Source of the DNA: Chitinophagales bacterium | GTDB lineage: Bacteria > Bacteroidota > Bacteroidia > Chitinophagales > Chitinophagaceae | NCBI GenBank assembly: GCA_017303455.1 | Contig: JAFLBM010000015.1 | Location: 1-64,000 of the forward strand | Length of the DNA stretch: 64,000 bases | Direction of reading: 5' to 3' | Shown here: piece by piece, positions 45,013 through 53,668 of the stretch | Position numbering within the stretch: the first letter of the stretch is position 1 | How the letters are laid out: each line of letters begins with the position of its first letter | Notes under the pieces: model-generated | Databases searched by the model: none | What the model was told of the DNA's origin: nothing | Seen by the model: the letters and a program-made list of their open reading frames with translations, nothing else | Translations under genes and position numbers: made by a program

Positions 45013-45426
45013 ATGCCCCGCATCCTTTCCATAGACTTCGGCCTCAAACGCACCGGTATCGCCGTCACCGATCCTTTGCAGATCATTGCCACGGGACTCA
45101 CCACCCTGCATTCAAAAGAGCTGATCCCTTTCCTCAAAGATTATTTTGCCAAAGAACAGGTGGAACTCATCGTTATCGGCTGGCCCACCAACTGGGATGA
45201 TTCTGCCACACATGCAACACCGCTCGTGGAGAAATGTATTAAAGACCTCCAAAAGCATTTCCCGGCCATGCCCGTTAAAAAAGTAGATGAACGCTTTACT
45301 TCTAAAATGGCCAAAGATTCCATGCTGGAAATGGGGCTGAAGAAAAAAGACCGCCGCAACAAAGCCCTTGTGGATGAAATAGCGGCCACTATCATGTTAC
45401 AGGAATATCTCCGGTCAATTGGATGA
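45013..45426 (+). CDS. ruvX: Holliday junction resolvase-like protein RuvX/YqgF
   Basis: 137 residues, RNase H fold. The catalytic acidic residues fall in RILSIDFGLKRTGIAVTD (Asp), DERFTSKMAK (Glu) and VDEIAATIMLQEYL (Asp). The segment VIGWPTNWD is also conserved. YqgF acts in 16S rRNA 5' end processing in E. coli. Confidence 0.95.
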   Translation: MPRILSIDFGLKRTGIAVTDPLQIIATGLTTLHSKELIPFLKDYFAKEQVELIVIGWPTNWDDSATHATPLVEKCIKDLQKHFPAMPVKKVDERFTSKMAKDSMLEMGLKKKDRRNKALVDEIAATIMLQEYLRSIG

Positions 45427-45434
45427 CCCGTAAA

Positions 45435-45465
45435 TTGGTTAATTAAGCCTGACGGAATAACTTTG
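45435..45465 (+). promoter_or_regulatory. Promoter of def
   Basis: TTGG (45435-45438), exactly 19 nt, then TAACTTTG (45458-45465). The same TTGG-N19-TAnnTTTG arrangement is seen before the pheA leader. The remaining gap has loose AATTAAC/GATTTAACGG words of the repeat type. Confidence 0.7.
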
Positions 45466-45528
45466 CAGCCATATTTGGGGTTGTAGTACTGGTTTCAAAC
45501 CCAATTAACGAATAAACGATTTAACGGA

Positions 45529-46107
45529 ATGATTCTTCCTATTGTAGCTTATGGTCACCCGGTATTACGAAAAGTAGCCCATGACATCATGCCTGAACAT
45601 CCCGGGCTTGAAAAATTGATCGAAGACATGTGGGAAACTATGTATGCCAGTAACGGGGTAGGACTGGCGGCACCACAGGTGAACAGGGATATCCGGTTAT
45701 TTGTAGTGGATACGGTGCAGATGTTTAATGGTATGAACCCGGACGAGCAAAAAGAGTATCCCGATGCTCCCGGTATCAAAGCAGTTTTTATCAATGCACA
45801 TATCGTGGAACTGGAGGGAGATGAATGGGCTTATAATGAAGGATGTCTCAGCATCCCCAAGATCAGGGAGGATGTGTACAGGAATGAATCAGTAACGATG
45901 CAGTTCAGGGACCAGAATTTTGATTCACATATCATGACCTTCACCGGTCTTTCTGCCCGGGTGATCTTACACGAATACGATCATATCGAAGGAAAATTAT
46001 TCATTGATCATATCTCCGGGTTGAAACGTAAGCTGATGAAAGGTAAACTCAATGATATCTCCAAAGGGAAAGTGAATGTGGATTATAAAATGACCTTTCC
46101 CGGGTAA
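45529..46107 (+). CDS. def: Peptide deformylase
   Basis: 192 residues. The three deformylase motifs are GVGLAAPQV, EGCLSIP (Cys ligand) and HEYDHIEGKLF (HExxH metal site), in the right order. It removes formyl from nascent N-terminal methionine. The enzyme's partner, initiator tRNA-fMet, is also in the window. Confidence 0.97.
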   Translation: MILPIVAYGHPVLRKVAHDIMPEHPGLEKLIEDMWETMYASNGVGLAAPQVNRDIRLFVVDTVQMFNGMNPDEQKEYPDAPGIKAVFINAHIVELEGDEWAYNEGCLSIPKIREDVYRNESVTMQFRDQNFDSHIMTFTGLSARVILHEYDHIEGKLFIDHISGLKRKLMKGKLNDISKGKVNVDYKMTFPG

Positions 46108-46145
46108 CGTACTGATCTTATCAGTTCTCACCAAAAATTAAAGCC

Positions 46146-47090
46146 ATGCTGCGCAGAATGTTGTTACCGGGCTTTATCGTTCTTGCGGTAACGGGTAAAC
46201 TGGCTGCACAGGAAGATTCTCTCGATAACCAGCGGCTGGCACAAATGATGAATCTTTCCGAAGTGGTGATGCGGTCCGACCTGAATGTGCCTAAGTTTAT
46301 TCAGCGGGTAAAAGAAGATACCACCTTCTATAAAGCCTTCAGGACACTTCATGTACTTGGTTTCACTTCACTCAATGACATCCGTATTATTGATAAGAAT
46401 GGAAAGCAGAAAGCATCCCTGCAAAGCAGAACGAAGCAAAAAAGAAATGCCGGTTGCAGAACCATGGAAGTACTGGAAGAAAAAACCACCGGGAATTTTT
46501 ACACCGGCGACAGTAATTACAATTATTATACGGCCGGGTTATATGCCGGTCTTTTCTTTACAAGTGGCACTGTTTGTAATGAAAATAATATTGTAAAAGG
46601 AATTGATTTCAGCACCCGTTCCAAAAAAGGGATAGCCAAACATAAAGAACAGTTGAAGATGCTGTTCTTTAACCCGGGCAAAAAGATATCCGGCATTCCT
46701 TTTATCGGCGACAAGATCGACATCTTTGATCCTGACCGGGCCAGGTATTACAATTTCAGGATTGACCAGGCCGACTATGAAGGGCAATCCTGTTATGTAT
46801 TTTCTATCACCTCCAAAGAAGATTTGCGGGAAGGGAAGAAGGATAAGATCGTTATTGATAATATGATCACCTGGTTCAATGCAAAGACCATGGAGATCAT
46901 GGCCCGGAATTATGATATCAGTTATAATGCCGGCGTATATGATTTTGATGTCCACATGGAAGTGGAGCTGACAAAATTCGGAACTTACCTTGTGCCAAAA
47001 ACGTTGCGCTATAAAGGCAACTGGAATGTGATCTTTAAGAAAAGAGAAAGAGGGGTTTTTACTGCCACCTTATTTGATTTTAAAAACTAA
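46146..47090 (+). CDS. Secreted protein of unknown function
   Basis: 314 residues with a signal peptide ending near KLAAQ. The mature part starts with a helix and a carboxylate-rich loop (RVKEDTTFYKAFRTLHVLGF). It has a GFTSLNDIRIID segment, then CRTMEVLEEKTTGNFY, and ends with beta-rich sequence (MEVELTKFGTYLVPKTLRYKGNWNVIFKKRERGVFTATLFDF). Six or so cysteine-poor strands suggest a beta-sandwich or an outer-membrane lipid-binding fold. I recognise no family. It follows def by 38 nt and may share its promoter. Confidence 0.78.
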   Translation: MLRRMLLPGFIVLAVTGKLAAQEDSLDNQRLAQMMNLSEVVMRSDLNVPKFIQRVKEDTTFYKAFRTLHVLGFTSLNDIRIIDKNGKQKASLQSRTKQKRNAGCRTMEVLEEKTTGNFYTGDSNYNYYTAGLYAGLFFTSGTVCNENNIVKGIDFSTRSKKGIAKHKEQLKMLFFNPGKKISGIPFIGDKIDIFDPDRARYYNFRIDQADYEGQSCYVFSITSKEDLREGKKDKIVIDNMITWFNAKTMEIMARNYDISYNAGVYDFDVHMEVELTKFGTYLVPKTLRYKGNWNVIFKKRERGVFTATLFDFKN

Positions 47091-47147
47091 TGAGGAAAGA
47101 ATACTTATATAATAAAAAGATTTTTTTCAGCCTTCCTGCTTCTTACT

Positions 47148-48224
47148 TCATTCCTCCGGCTTCTTTCCCCCGGCATTCACATACCTTCTCCATTTTTCGA
47201 TCACATTACTGATGTCTTCGGGTAATTCAGTATCAAAAAATAGTTCTTCTCCGGTGGTGGGATGCACAAAACCCAGTGTCTTGGCATGCAAAGCCTGCCG
47301 CTTGCAGATAGTAAAACAATTATCAACAAACTGTTTGTACTTGGTATAAACAGTTCCTTTTACAATTTTATCACCCCCGTAAAAATCATCATTGAATAAG
47401 GGGTGACCGATATATTTCATATGTACCCGTATCTGGTGGGTACGTCCTGTTTCGAGGATACATTGTACCAGGGTGACATAACCAAACCGTTCAATTACTT
47501 TATAATGGGTAATGGCTTCTTTTCCATGATCCCCTTCAGGATAAGCCTCAAATAATTTACGGAAACGGAGATGACGGCCCACATGGGCGATGATCGTTCC
47601 TTCATCTTTTTGCACATCACCCCAGACCAAAGCGAGGTATTGCCGCTTCACGGTATGATCAAAGAATTGTTTGGCTAATTGCCGCATGGCAATATCTGTC
47701 TTTGCCAATACCAACAGGCCGCTGGTGTTTTTATCGATACGATGCACCAGGCCAAATCTTGGCAACACATCTTCTGAGATGCCGGGATTTTTTTGTTGCA
47801 GGTAATACGCCACACCATTCAATAAAGTGCCTGTATAGTTACCGCTGCCGGGATGCACCACCATGCCTGCGGGTTTGTTGATCATCATGAGTTCATCATC
47901 CTCAAACACGATATTCAGGTCCATTGGCTCCGGCACCACATCTGTTTCTTCCGGGCTCATGTCGGAATAAACGATGATCTCATCCATCGGTTTTATCTTG
48001 TAATTGGGCCGTATCTCTTTTCCATTGACCAGCACCAGGCCGGCATTGATCGCCTGCTGCAGTTTATTCCGGGTGGCCCTCTCGATCCGGTTGGTCAGGA
48101 ATTTATCAATACGCAAAGGTTCCTGTCCCTTGTCGGTTTTAAAACTAAACCGCTCATAGAGCTCATCACTGTTATCCTGTATTTCCGGGTTATCCTGTTC
48201 CAATTCTTCAGCCATAGCCTGCAA
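47148..48224 (-). CDS. RluA-family pseudouridine synthase
   Basis: 358 residues, or 355 from the second Met. An acidic N-terminal tail (about 25 residues) is followed by an S4 RNA-binding domain (RIDKFLTNRIERATRNKLQQAI). The catalytic domain then contains VHRIDKNTSGLLVLAKT, with the catalytic Asp in the HRxDxxTSG motif, and GRTHQIRVHMKYIGHPLFND. It converts uridine to pseudouridine in 23S rRNA or tRNA; the site is probably RluD-like but unproven. Confidence 0.94.
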   Translation of the reverse strand: MQAMAEELEQDNPEIQDNSDELYERFSFKTDKGQEPLRIDKFLTNRIERATRNKLQQAINAGLVLVNGKEIRPNYKIKPMDEIIVYSDMSPEETDVVPEPMDLNIVFEDDELMMINKPAGMVVHPGSGNYTGTLLNGVAYYLQQKNPGISEDVLPRFGLVHRIDKNTSGLLVLAKTDIAMRQLAKQFFDHTVKRQYLALVWGDVQKDEGTIIAHVGRHLRFRKLFEAYPEGDHGKEAITHYKVIERFGYVTLVQCILETGRTHQIRVHMKYIGHPLFNDDFYGGDKIVKGTVYTKYKQFVDNCFTICKRQALHAKTLGFVHPTTGEELFFDTELPEDISNVIEKWRRYVNAGGKKPEE

Positions 48225-48325
48225 AGGTAATGGTTGGCGTTTTGCCGGGAATACATATCCTTTACCTTTTGGCCAACATTCAATAAAAGCAGCTTATCCC
48301 GGTTTGGTATAAATTTGCTTGCAGA

Positions 48326-49075
48326 ATGAATAAACAACAGATCATATTCAAAGATCTCGGCCAGCTAGACTACCAGGCTGCCTGGGATTACCAGGAAAGC
48401 TTGTTGCAGGAAAATGTGAGAAAAAAAACAGAAGCCAGAAGCCTGGTGCCTGATGCCGGAGCGCCACAATCCGACTTCAGCCTTCCGGCCTCAGACCTCA
48501 GCACCCGGCACCATCTTCTTTTCGTAGAACATCCCCCCGTTTATACATTAGGCAAAAGCGGCAATATTGAAAATGTGCTGATCAGTGAAGAAATGCGATC
48601 CATGAAGGGCATTGAATTTTTCCGCACCAACCGGGGAGGAGATATTACTTTTCATGGCCCCGGGCAGATCGTCGGTTATCCGATACTGGATTTGGAAAAA
48701 TTTTATACGGATATCGGCAAATACCTGCGCAATATTGAAGAAGTGATCATTCTTACATTGGCCGAATATGGCATTAAGGGAGATCGTTCGCCGGGAGAGA
48801 CCGGTGTGTGGATCGATCCGGAAATAAAAGGAAAGGAACGAAAGATCTGTGCCATCGGTGTCCGCAGCAGCCGCTGGATCACCATGCACGGGTTTGCCCT
48901 GAATGTGAATACCGACCTGAATTATTTCAATTTTATTGTTCCCTGCGGCATTACGGACAAGCAGGTCACCTCACTGGAAAAGGAGCTGGGACATACTATG
49001 GATTTTGAAGAAGTAAAAGAAAAAGTGAAGAATAACTTTTCAATAGTGTTTGAATCCGACCTGGTAGCCGGCTGA
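48326..49075 (+). CDS. lipB: Octanoyl-[ACP]:protein N-octanoyltransferase LipB
   Basis: 249 residues. The signature FRTNRGGDITFHGPGQIVGYP, the Lys in KICAIGV and the Cys in VPCGITDKQVTSL are the catalytic and substrate residues. It transfers octanoate from acyl-carrier protein to lipoyl domains. Residues about 35-60 (KKTEARSLVPDAGAPQSDF and following) are not present in typical LipB and are encoded by the dispersed repeat at 48429-48510. A -7-like TAAATTTG lies 8 nt before the ATG. It ends back-to-back with the convergent gene at 49076. Confidence 0.95.
   Translation: MNKQQIIFKDLGQLDYQAAWDYQESLLQENVRKKTEARSLVPDAGAPQSDFSLPASDLSTRHHLLFVEHPPVYTLGKSGNIENVLISEEMRSMKGIEFFRTNRGGDITFHGPGQIVGYPILDLEKFYTDIGKYLRNIEEVIILTLAEYGIKGDRSPGETGVWIDPEIKGKERKICAIGVRSSRWITMHGFALNVNTDLNYFNFIVPCGITDKQVTSLEKELGHTMDFEEVKEKVKNNFSIVFESDLVAG
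48429..48510 (+). repeat. Repeat of the AAGCCAGAAGCC word family inside lipB
   Basis: Words AGAAGCC, GGTGCC, TGATGCCGG on the left, and TTCAGCCTTCCGGCC, GACCTCAGCACC, GGCACC on the right, with GGTGCC/GGCACC complementary. The same vocabulary occurs between genes at 12426 and 19629. Here the element is in frame and adds about 26 codons to lipB. Confidence 0.65.
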
Positions 49076-49855
49076 TCAGAAATCTTTTTGCAGGAAGAAC
49101 TTATGTTTTTCTTTCAGTTTTCCATCCTCGTATAATTCAAATTTGAACCAGCCGCTGTGCAGGAAAATGGCTTTATCAATACTGAAGGTTCTTTCTTTAA
49201 TGTCTTTGAGTTCAAATAACATATTGTCATTCTCTTCAAAGAATTTGATAGCATATTTTTTATTTTCCTCTTCAGGAAGATTGATACGGATATTACCATC
49301 TTTATAGGTGTACACATGCAGGGAAGGCGTAAAAACAGGAGGCTTGGGTTTATTGCTGATCCCGATGCCGGGGATGCCGATTGAATCACCTGCATTGATC
49401 AGGTTCACTGCGTCGCCCACATCAACACCGTTCAGTTTGTTACTGTCTGAAGCGGCTGTTTGTATTTTCCCATCAGGGCCAATCACGGTAACAGGTGTTG
49501 TTCTCCGGGCAGTATCTTTAAAAGGCCGTTTTGGTTTACTGAAAGTGTACATGCCCTTATCAAACATGATATAGAGCCGGTAAAACATATGATCGTTGGT
49601 GGCTTTGGTATCCACATAACCGTTTTGTAATGTTGACGGATCGGGGACGGTCATAATCGATTTATAACCGGTAAGACTGTCGAAGGAACGCTGGATGCTT
49701 ATCTGCCGGACATTGTCATAGGTACTCGTCCAGCCAACAATGATCCGGTTATTACCGGCATTGGTCACAGAGAATTTAGGCAGTGTGTCCTGTGCAAGCA
49801 GATAACTGCTTGTTATAAAACATACCAGTAAAAGGGACAGGACCAGTTTCTTCAT
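49076..49855 (-). CDS. Secreted protein with fibronectin type III-like domain, unknown function
   Basis: 259 residues with a signal peptide ending near YLLAQ. The N-terminal part of the mature protein (FSVTNAGNNRIIVGWTSTYDNVRQISIQRSFDSLTGY ... FYRLYIMFDKGMYTFSKPKRP) resembles one fibronectin-III domain. A low-complexity linker with TPVTVIGPDGKIQTAASDSN follows. The C-terminal part (PSLHVYTYKDGNIRINLPEEENKKYAIKFF onward) is a second beta domain. No catalytic motif is seen. It is convergent with lipB with no gap. Confidence 0.78.
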   Translation of the reverse strand: MKKLVLSLLLVCFITSSYLLAQDTLPKFSVTNAGNNRIIVGWTSTYDNVRQISIQRSFDSLTGYKSIMTVPDPSTLQNGYVDTKATNDHMFYRLYIMFDKGMYTFSKPKRPFKDTARRTTPVTVIGPDGKIQTAASDSNKLNGVDVGDAVNLINAGDSIGIPGIGISNKPKPPVFTPSLHVYTYKDGNIRINLPEEENKKYAIKFFEENDNMLFELKDIKERTFSIDKAIFLHSGWFKFELYEDGKLKEKHKFFLQKDF

Positions 49856-49882
49856 AATGATAAAATAACGGAAAAAGGATTA

Positions 49883-49903
49883 CCTGCCTCTCCGGCAGGC
49901 AGG
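49883..49903. repeat. GC-rich palindrome, CTGCC/GGCAGG family
   Basis: CCTGCCTCTCCGGCAGGCAGG: arms CCTGCC and GGCAGG. It lies in the gap upstream of the gene ending at 49076. Confidence 0.7.
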
Positions 49904-49950
49904 GATTCTTTTATCGGTGTCGACAAAGATAGGGCAGGAGGATAAAATAC

Positions 49951-50838
49951 CTAAAAGATTAACGTATCCTTACTCAGCGACCGGTTACCCTGCAGCCCTC
50001 CGCTATGTATCAGTAATAGTTTACTACCGGGCGGAAAGAAATCTTTTGACGCAAGATCATTCACCGCATAAAACAATTTGCCGGTGTACACAAAATCAGA
50101 AGGGATGCCGGTTGCCTTGTAGAAGTCATTCATGAATGATAATAACTCCGGTTTGTATTTAGCGTATCCGCCGAAATGATAATCATGAAAAAGCTGAACG
50201 GATCGTTGTGGTTCTTTCAGTAATTGCCGGACAGCATTTTCCAGTTGAAAATTATTCTTCATGGTGCTGATGCCAATTACTTCACGACCTGGTAAAGCAT
50301 TTAACAATCCTGCCATCATCGTGCCGGTACCCACGGCACAACAGATATGTGAATAATCAGCCGGGGTAAAATGATCAGCAATACCGGTGGCTCCTTTCGC
50401 ACCCTTCCTGCCATAGCCGCCTTCATTAATAATGTATTGGTCTTTGTCATTTAACAGGTCTGGTAATTTTTTAACTGCATACTCTTCCCGGCTGGTAAAG
50501 ACCAGTTGCATTCCCAACTCTTTTGCCTGTAATAAGGTTGGAGATAATGAGGAAGGTTCTTCACCACGGATGATACCCGTACAGGCCAGTTGGCTGATCT
50601 GGCAGGCAGCAGCAGTAGCCACAATATGGTTCGAATATGCACCGCCAAAGGTTACAATATGTTTTTTTTGCTGATCAATCGCATCGCTGATATAATACCG
50701 GAGTTTGAACCATTTGTTGCCGGATACTATTTCGTGGAGTTTGTCAATACGGAGAACAGATAACTCAATCTTTTTTTGCGCAAAAAGTGGTATTGTTACA
50801 CTATCAACAGTGATATTTTCAAAACGGAGTTCTTTCAA
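49951..50838 (-). CDS. ACC deaminase / D-cysteine desulfhydrase-family PLP enzyme
   Basis: 295 residues of the tryptophan-synthase-beta-like PLP fold. The Schiff-base Lys lies in SGNKWFKLRYYI. The segments VTFGGAYSNHIVATAAACQ and VGTGTMMAGLLNAL (phosphate-binding loop) match the family. Members desulfurate D-cysteine or deaminate ACC; which one is not decidable here, but the ACC-specific catalytic details are absent from what I can verify. It diverges from the nucleotidyltransferase gene by 55 nt. Confidence 0.88.
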   Translation of the reverse strand: MKELRFENITVDSVTIPLFAQKKIELSVLRIDKLHEIVSGNKWFKLRYYISDAIDQQKKHIVTFGGAYSNHIVATAAACQISQLACTGIIRGEEPSSLSPTLLQAKELGMQLVFTSREEYAVKKLPDLLNDKDQYIINEGGYGRKGAKGATGIADHFTPADYSHICCAVGTGTMMAGLLNALPGREVIGISTMKNNFQLENAVRQLLKEPQRSVQLFHDYHFGGYAKYKPELLSFMNDFYKATGIPSDFVYTGKLFYAVNDLASKDFFPPGSKLLLIHSGGLQGNRSLSKDTLIF

Positions 50839-50893
50839 AATAGAAAATATTGCATGGCGAATTTACTTTAATTTCGTCCCGCAATTTTAAACT

Positions 50894-51790
50894 ATGAAAC
50901 CTGCATTAGTTATATTAGCTGCCGGTATGGCTTCCCGGTACGGCAGCATGAAACAGATCGAAGGATTTGGCCCCGGCGGAGAAACCATTATGGATTATTC
51001 GATCTATGATGCCATCCGTTCCGGATTTGGTAAAGTCGTATTTATTATCCGCAAAGAATTCGCCGGTAATTTCAAATCCATATTTGAACCCAAACTGAAA
51101 GGACGGATTGCAACGGAATATGTTTTCCAGGAGATGGATTCATTTACGGATGATTTTGAAAGACATCCTGAGCGGAGCAAGCCCTGGGGAACAGCACATG
51201 CAGTGCTTTGCGCAATGGATGTGGTGAAAGAGCCTTTCGCTGTGATCAATGCCGATGATTTTTACGGCTACAGTGCCTTTACAAATGCCGCAGATTTTTT
51301 AACCTCGAAATGCAATGCTGATAATTATGGTATCGTTGGATACGACCTGTTAAGCACATTATCAGAACATGGTACGGTGAACAGGGGTGTTTGCGGCCTG
51401 GACGCCAAAGGTAATCTTGCCACGATCACCGAACGCATCAATATTGCTAAGAAGGACGGGAAGATATTGTGTGATGATGGACTTGAACCCAAAGAATTGC
51501 CCGTTACAACCAGGGTATCTATGAACTTCTGGTGTTTTGATCCTTCTTTCTTTTCGTACACCCAAAAACTGTTTAGCGATTTCCTTGGTAAATATGGGAA
51601 GGAACTGAAATCAGAATTCTTTATCCCGATCGTGGCTGACCAGTTTATCAAAGAAGGTGGTAAGGTGGAGATCATTCCCACCAACTCGCTTTGGTTTGGT
51701 GTAACCTATAAGGAAGATGCACCTTTTGTACAGAAGAGCCTGAATGACCTGATCCAAAAAGGGGAGTACCCGGAGTTTCTCTGGAAATAG
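50894..51790 (+). CDS. Sugar-phosphate nucleotidyltransferase-like protein
   Basis: 298 residues with a Rossmann-like NTP_transferase fold. VILAAGMASRYGSMKQIEGFGP is the nucleotide-binding GxxxRxxxxK loop, and VINADDFYG the metal-binding DD motif. WGTAHAVL is the usual central segment, and KPWGTAHA with VTTRVSMNFWCF support substrate binding. The sugar is not evident. A terminator follows directly. Confidence 0.88.
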   Translation: MKPALVILAAGMASRYGSMKQIEGFGPGGETIMDYSIYDAIRSGFGKVVFIIRKEFAGNFKSIFEPKLKGRIATEYVFQEMDSFTDDFERHPERSKPWGTAHAVLCAMDVVKEPFAVINADDFYGYSAFTNAADFLTSKCNADNYGIVGYDLLSTLSEHGTVNRGVCGLDAKGNLATITERINIAKKDGKILCDDGLEPKELPVTTRVSMNFWCFDPSFFSYTQKLFSDFLGKYGKELKSEFFIPIVADQFIKEGGKVEIIPTNSLWFGVTYKEDAPFVQKSLNDLIQKGEYPEFLWK

Positions 51791-51810
51791 ATAATTGAGA
51801 GATAAGAAAA

Positions 51811-51838
51811 AAGCTACCTGAACAGGTAGCTTTTTTTA
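51811..51838. terminator. Bidirectional intrinsic terminator
   Basis: AAGCTACCTG and CAGGTAGCTT pair around AA, with six or more Ts on both strands. It serves the nucleotidyltransferase gene and the convergent protease gene. Confidence 0.9.
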
Positions 51839-51857
51839 TTAATACTTTTCGAACTTC

Positions 51858-52964
51858 TTAATTCACTTTTACCATGAAGACATAGTCTTCTAATTTTTCA
51901 ACTTGTTGTGTCCTGTCTAATCCTGCGATTGAAGTCTTTGAACTGACTTTTACCCGCTGATATGAAGTGTCTTTTTTCAGATCTTCGATTACTTTGTAGA
52001 TGTATTTGCTTTGTATCGCAAAGGCAAAACCTTCAGTATTGGGTTGGCGCCCATTCAAAATTCCGATCACTTCCCCATTTTTATTGAGTATTGGACTTCC
52101 ACTATTACCATGGTTAGCTGCAATATCAATCTGGCAACTTAATGTATCACCGTTATATCCGGTTTTTGCACTGAGGTAGCCCTGGCCATATACAATCTCA
52201 TTTCTTGGATATCCCAGTGTGAAGATTGGATCTGCAAGGTTCGCAGAAGATTTGCTTATTGAATAGGGAATAGATGAAAAAGGCTTAAAACTATTGTCAA
52301 CGATTTTAAGGATAGCTAAATCTCTTTTCTTATCGGTGTAAACGACTTTTGCTACAAACTCTCCTTTGCTGTTTTGAACAGCAACGTTTTTTGCTTCTTC
52401 TATAACATGAAAGTTTGTAACCAGGTAACCTTTAGCATCGATAATGAAACCAGTACCACCAGTCGTATATTCAATCCGTGGCTCACTGGCAGAGATACTA
52501 TTCTTAACAGATTTTAATTCAATACCCTGCTGATTTGTCTTCTTGTCAATTTCGTGGATCTTGCCCTTTAATTGTTCAATTTCTGCGGTAGGTGCTTTGG
52601 GTGTGAAAGACCAAACTATGCCACTAAAAGTAATAGCTGTTATACCCGCAATAGATGCTGCGATAGCCGCTACTCTCTTATAACGGTTCCAGAGATAAAC
52701 AACTTTCGCTTTACCAGTAAGTTTGGCTGAATTAATCTTACCTGCTTCGGTAAGATTGGTATGAACATCATGCAGGTTGGTCCTGAATTTCTGCCACTCC
52801 CCAAACCGGTTCATCTGCTGCAGAAATAAGGTGTGCTCCACCACCAACTGGTCAACTTCCGTATTGGTCTTGCGCAGGTTTTCAAAATACAACCGCTCAT
52901 CCGGGTTCATTTCACCGCGGATATACCGTTCTACTGCTTCTAATATCTGAACATCATTCATCAC
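51858..52964 (-). CDS. Anti-sigma-like / trypsin-like serine protease fusion
   Basis: 368 residues. Residues 1-95 are cytosolic, without cysteines, and begin MMNDVQILEAVERYIRGEM, the short helical pattern found at the start of Bacteroidota anti-sigma factors. Residues about 97-120 are a membrane segment and about 126-155 a coiled coil. Residues 160-340 form an S1C trypsin-like protease with His186 (NFHVI), Asp215 (RDLAIL) and Ser288 (GNSGSP); the oxyanion region GTGFIIDAKGY is also present. There is no PDZ domain. Its start overlaps the ECF sigma gene by 11 nt, as for a cognate pair, so I infer membrane sequestration of the sigma factor coupled to a periplasmic protease. Confidence 0.85.
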   Translation of the reverse strand: MMNDVQILEAVERYIRGEMNPDERLYFENLRKTNTEVDQLVVEHTLFLQQMNRFGEWQKFRTNLHDVHTNLTEAGKINSAKLTGKAKVVYLWNRYKRVAAIAASIAGITAITFSGIVWSFTPKAPTAEIEQLKGKIHEIDKKTNQQGIELKSVKNSISASEPRIEYTTGGTGFIIDAKGYLVTNFHVIEEAKNVAVQNSKGEFVAKVVYTDKKRDLAILKIVDNSFKPFSSIPYSISKSSANLADPIFTLGYPRNEIVYGQGYLSAKTGYNGDTLSCQIDIAANHGNSGSPILNKNGEVIGILNGRQPNTEGFAFAIQSKYIYKVIEDLKKDTSYQRVKVSSKTSIAGLDRTQQVEKLEDYVFMVKVN

Positions 52965-53529
52965 TGGCCCCGTTTTTATAATGACTAAAAAATATTTTCT
53001 TCAACCGCATCAGGCATTTATACTTCTGGTTTTTGGCGTTATCAGCATTGGTATACCCAAAACTGGCCGCAATATCCTGCATATTCCTTTTTTGCAGGTA
53101 GTAGGCTTCCAGCAGGCTTTTGCAGGGTTCCCCCAGGCTGCTGATGGCCTTATTCATCATGTCAAATTCCAGGTTCCGCTGTTCATGTGCCTCAATCTCA
53201 TCTTCTACCGGTACCAGGCCTTCCAGGTTTTCGACCGGGGCGGAGTAGCGGTTCAACTGCTGCAGCCTTTTGAGCCATAAACGCCGACTGACAGAATAAA
53301 CATAAGTCTTGATCTGGCAGTTCAGCTCAAAAGTCCCTGATCTCACCTTTTCATAGAGGACGATCATGGCCTCCTGGAATATGTCTTTGGCATCGTCGGC
53401 TGATCCGTTGTTATTGATTATCAGGGCCTGAATGCTGTTATAGTTCTCCCTGTAGATCGTTTCAACCGCTTTTGTCTCGTTCCGGGCTAATCCTTGCAAT
53501 AAAGCTTGTTCGTTAATCTCTTGTTTCAC
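52954..53529 (-). CDS. ECF sigma-70 factor
   Basis: 191 residues with regions 2 and 4 and no region 3. Region 2 reads IFQEAMIVLYEKVRSGTFELNCQIKTYVYSVSRRLWLKRL (DAKDIFQEAMIVLYEKV is the -10-contacting helix). Region 4 has LEAYYLQKRNMQDIAASFGYTNADNAKNQKYKCLMRLKK. Its gene is directly followed (11-nt overlap) by the membrane protease fusion that probably controls it. The linker between regions 2 and 4 has an acidic segment NLEGLVPVEDEIEAHEQ. The signal is unknown. Confidence 0.93.
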   Translation of the reverse strand: MKQEINEQALLQGLARNETKAVETIYRENYNSIQALIINNNGSADDAKDIFQEAMIVLYEKVRSGTFELNCQIKTYVYSVSRRLWLKRLQQLNRYSAPVENLEGLVPVEDEIEAHEQRNLEFDMMNKAISSLGEPCKSLLEAYYLQKRNMQDIAASFGYTNADNAKNQKYKCLMRLKKIFFSHYKNGASDE

Positions 53530-53562
53530 TATTCCGCTATTTAATACGGGTTTTTAAAAATA

Positions 53563-53606
53563 GTAACCCTGAAGCACCTAAAAAAAATTTTAAAATACCG
53601 GGTTAC
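53563..53606. promoter_or_regulatory. Inverted GTAACCC / GGGTTAC pair in the sigma-gene upstream region
   Basis: GTAACCC (53563-53569) and GGGTTAC (53600-53606) are perfect complements 30 nt apart. They lie between the divergent ECF sigma gene and mini-lipoprotein 2. They could be a dyad operator or the -35 half of a sigma-dependent promoter, but no fitting -10 was found. Confidence 0.3.
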
Positions 53607-53668
53607 CTTTCTTCAATCCGGGTATTAACAACGAAATATTTCAAAACTCAAACAAAAAATCGCAACAA

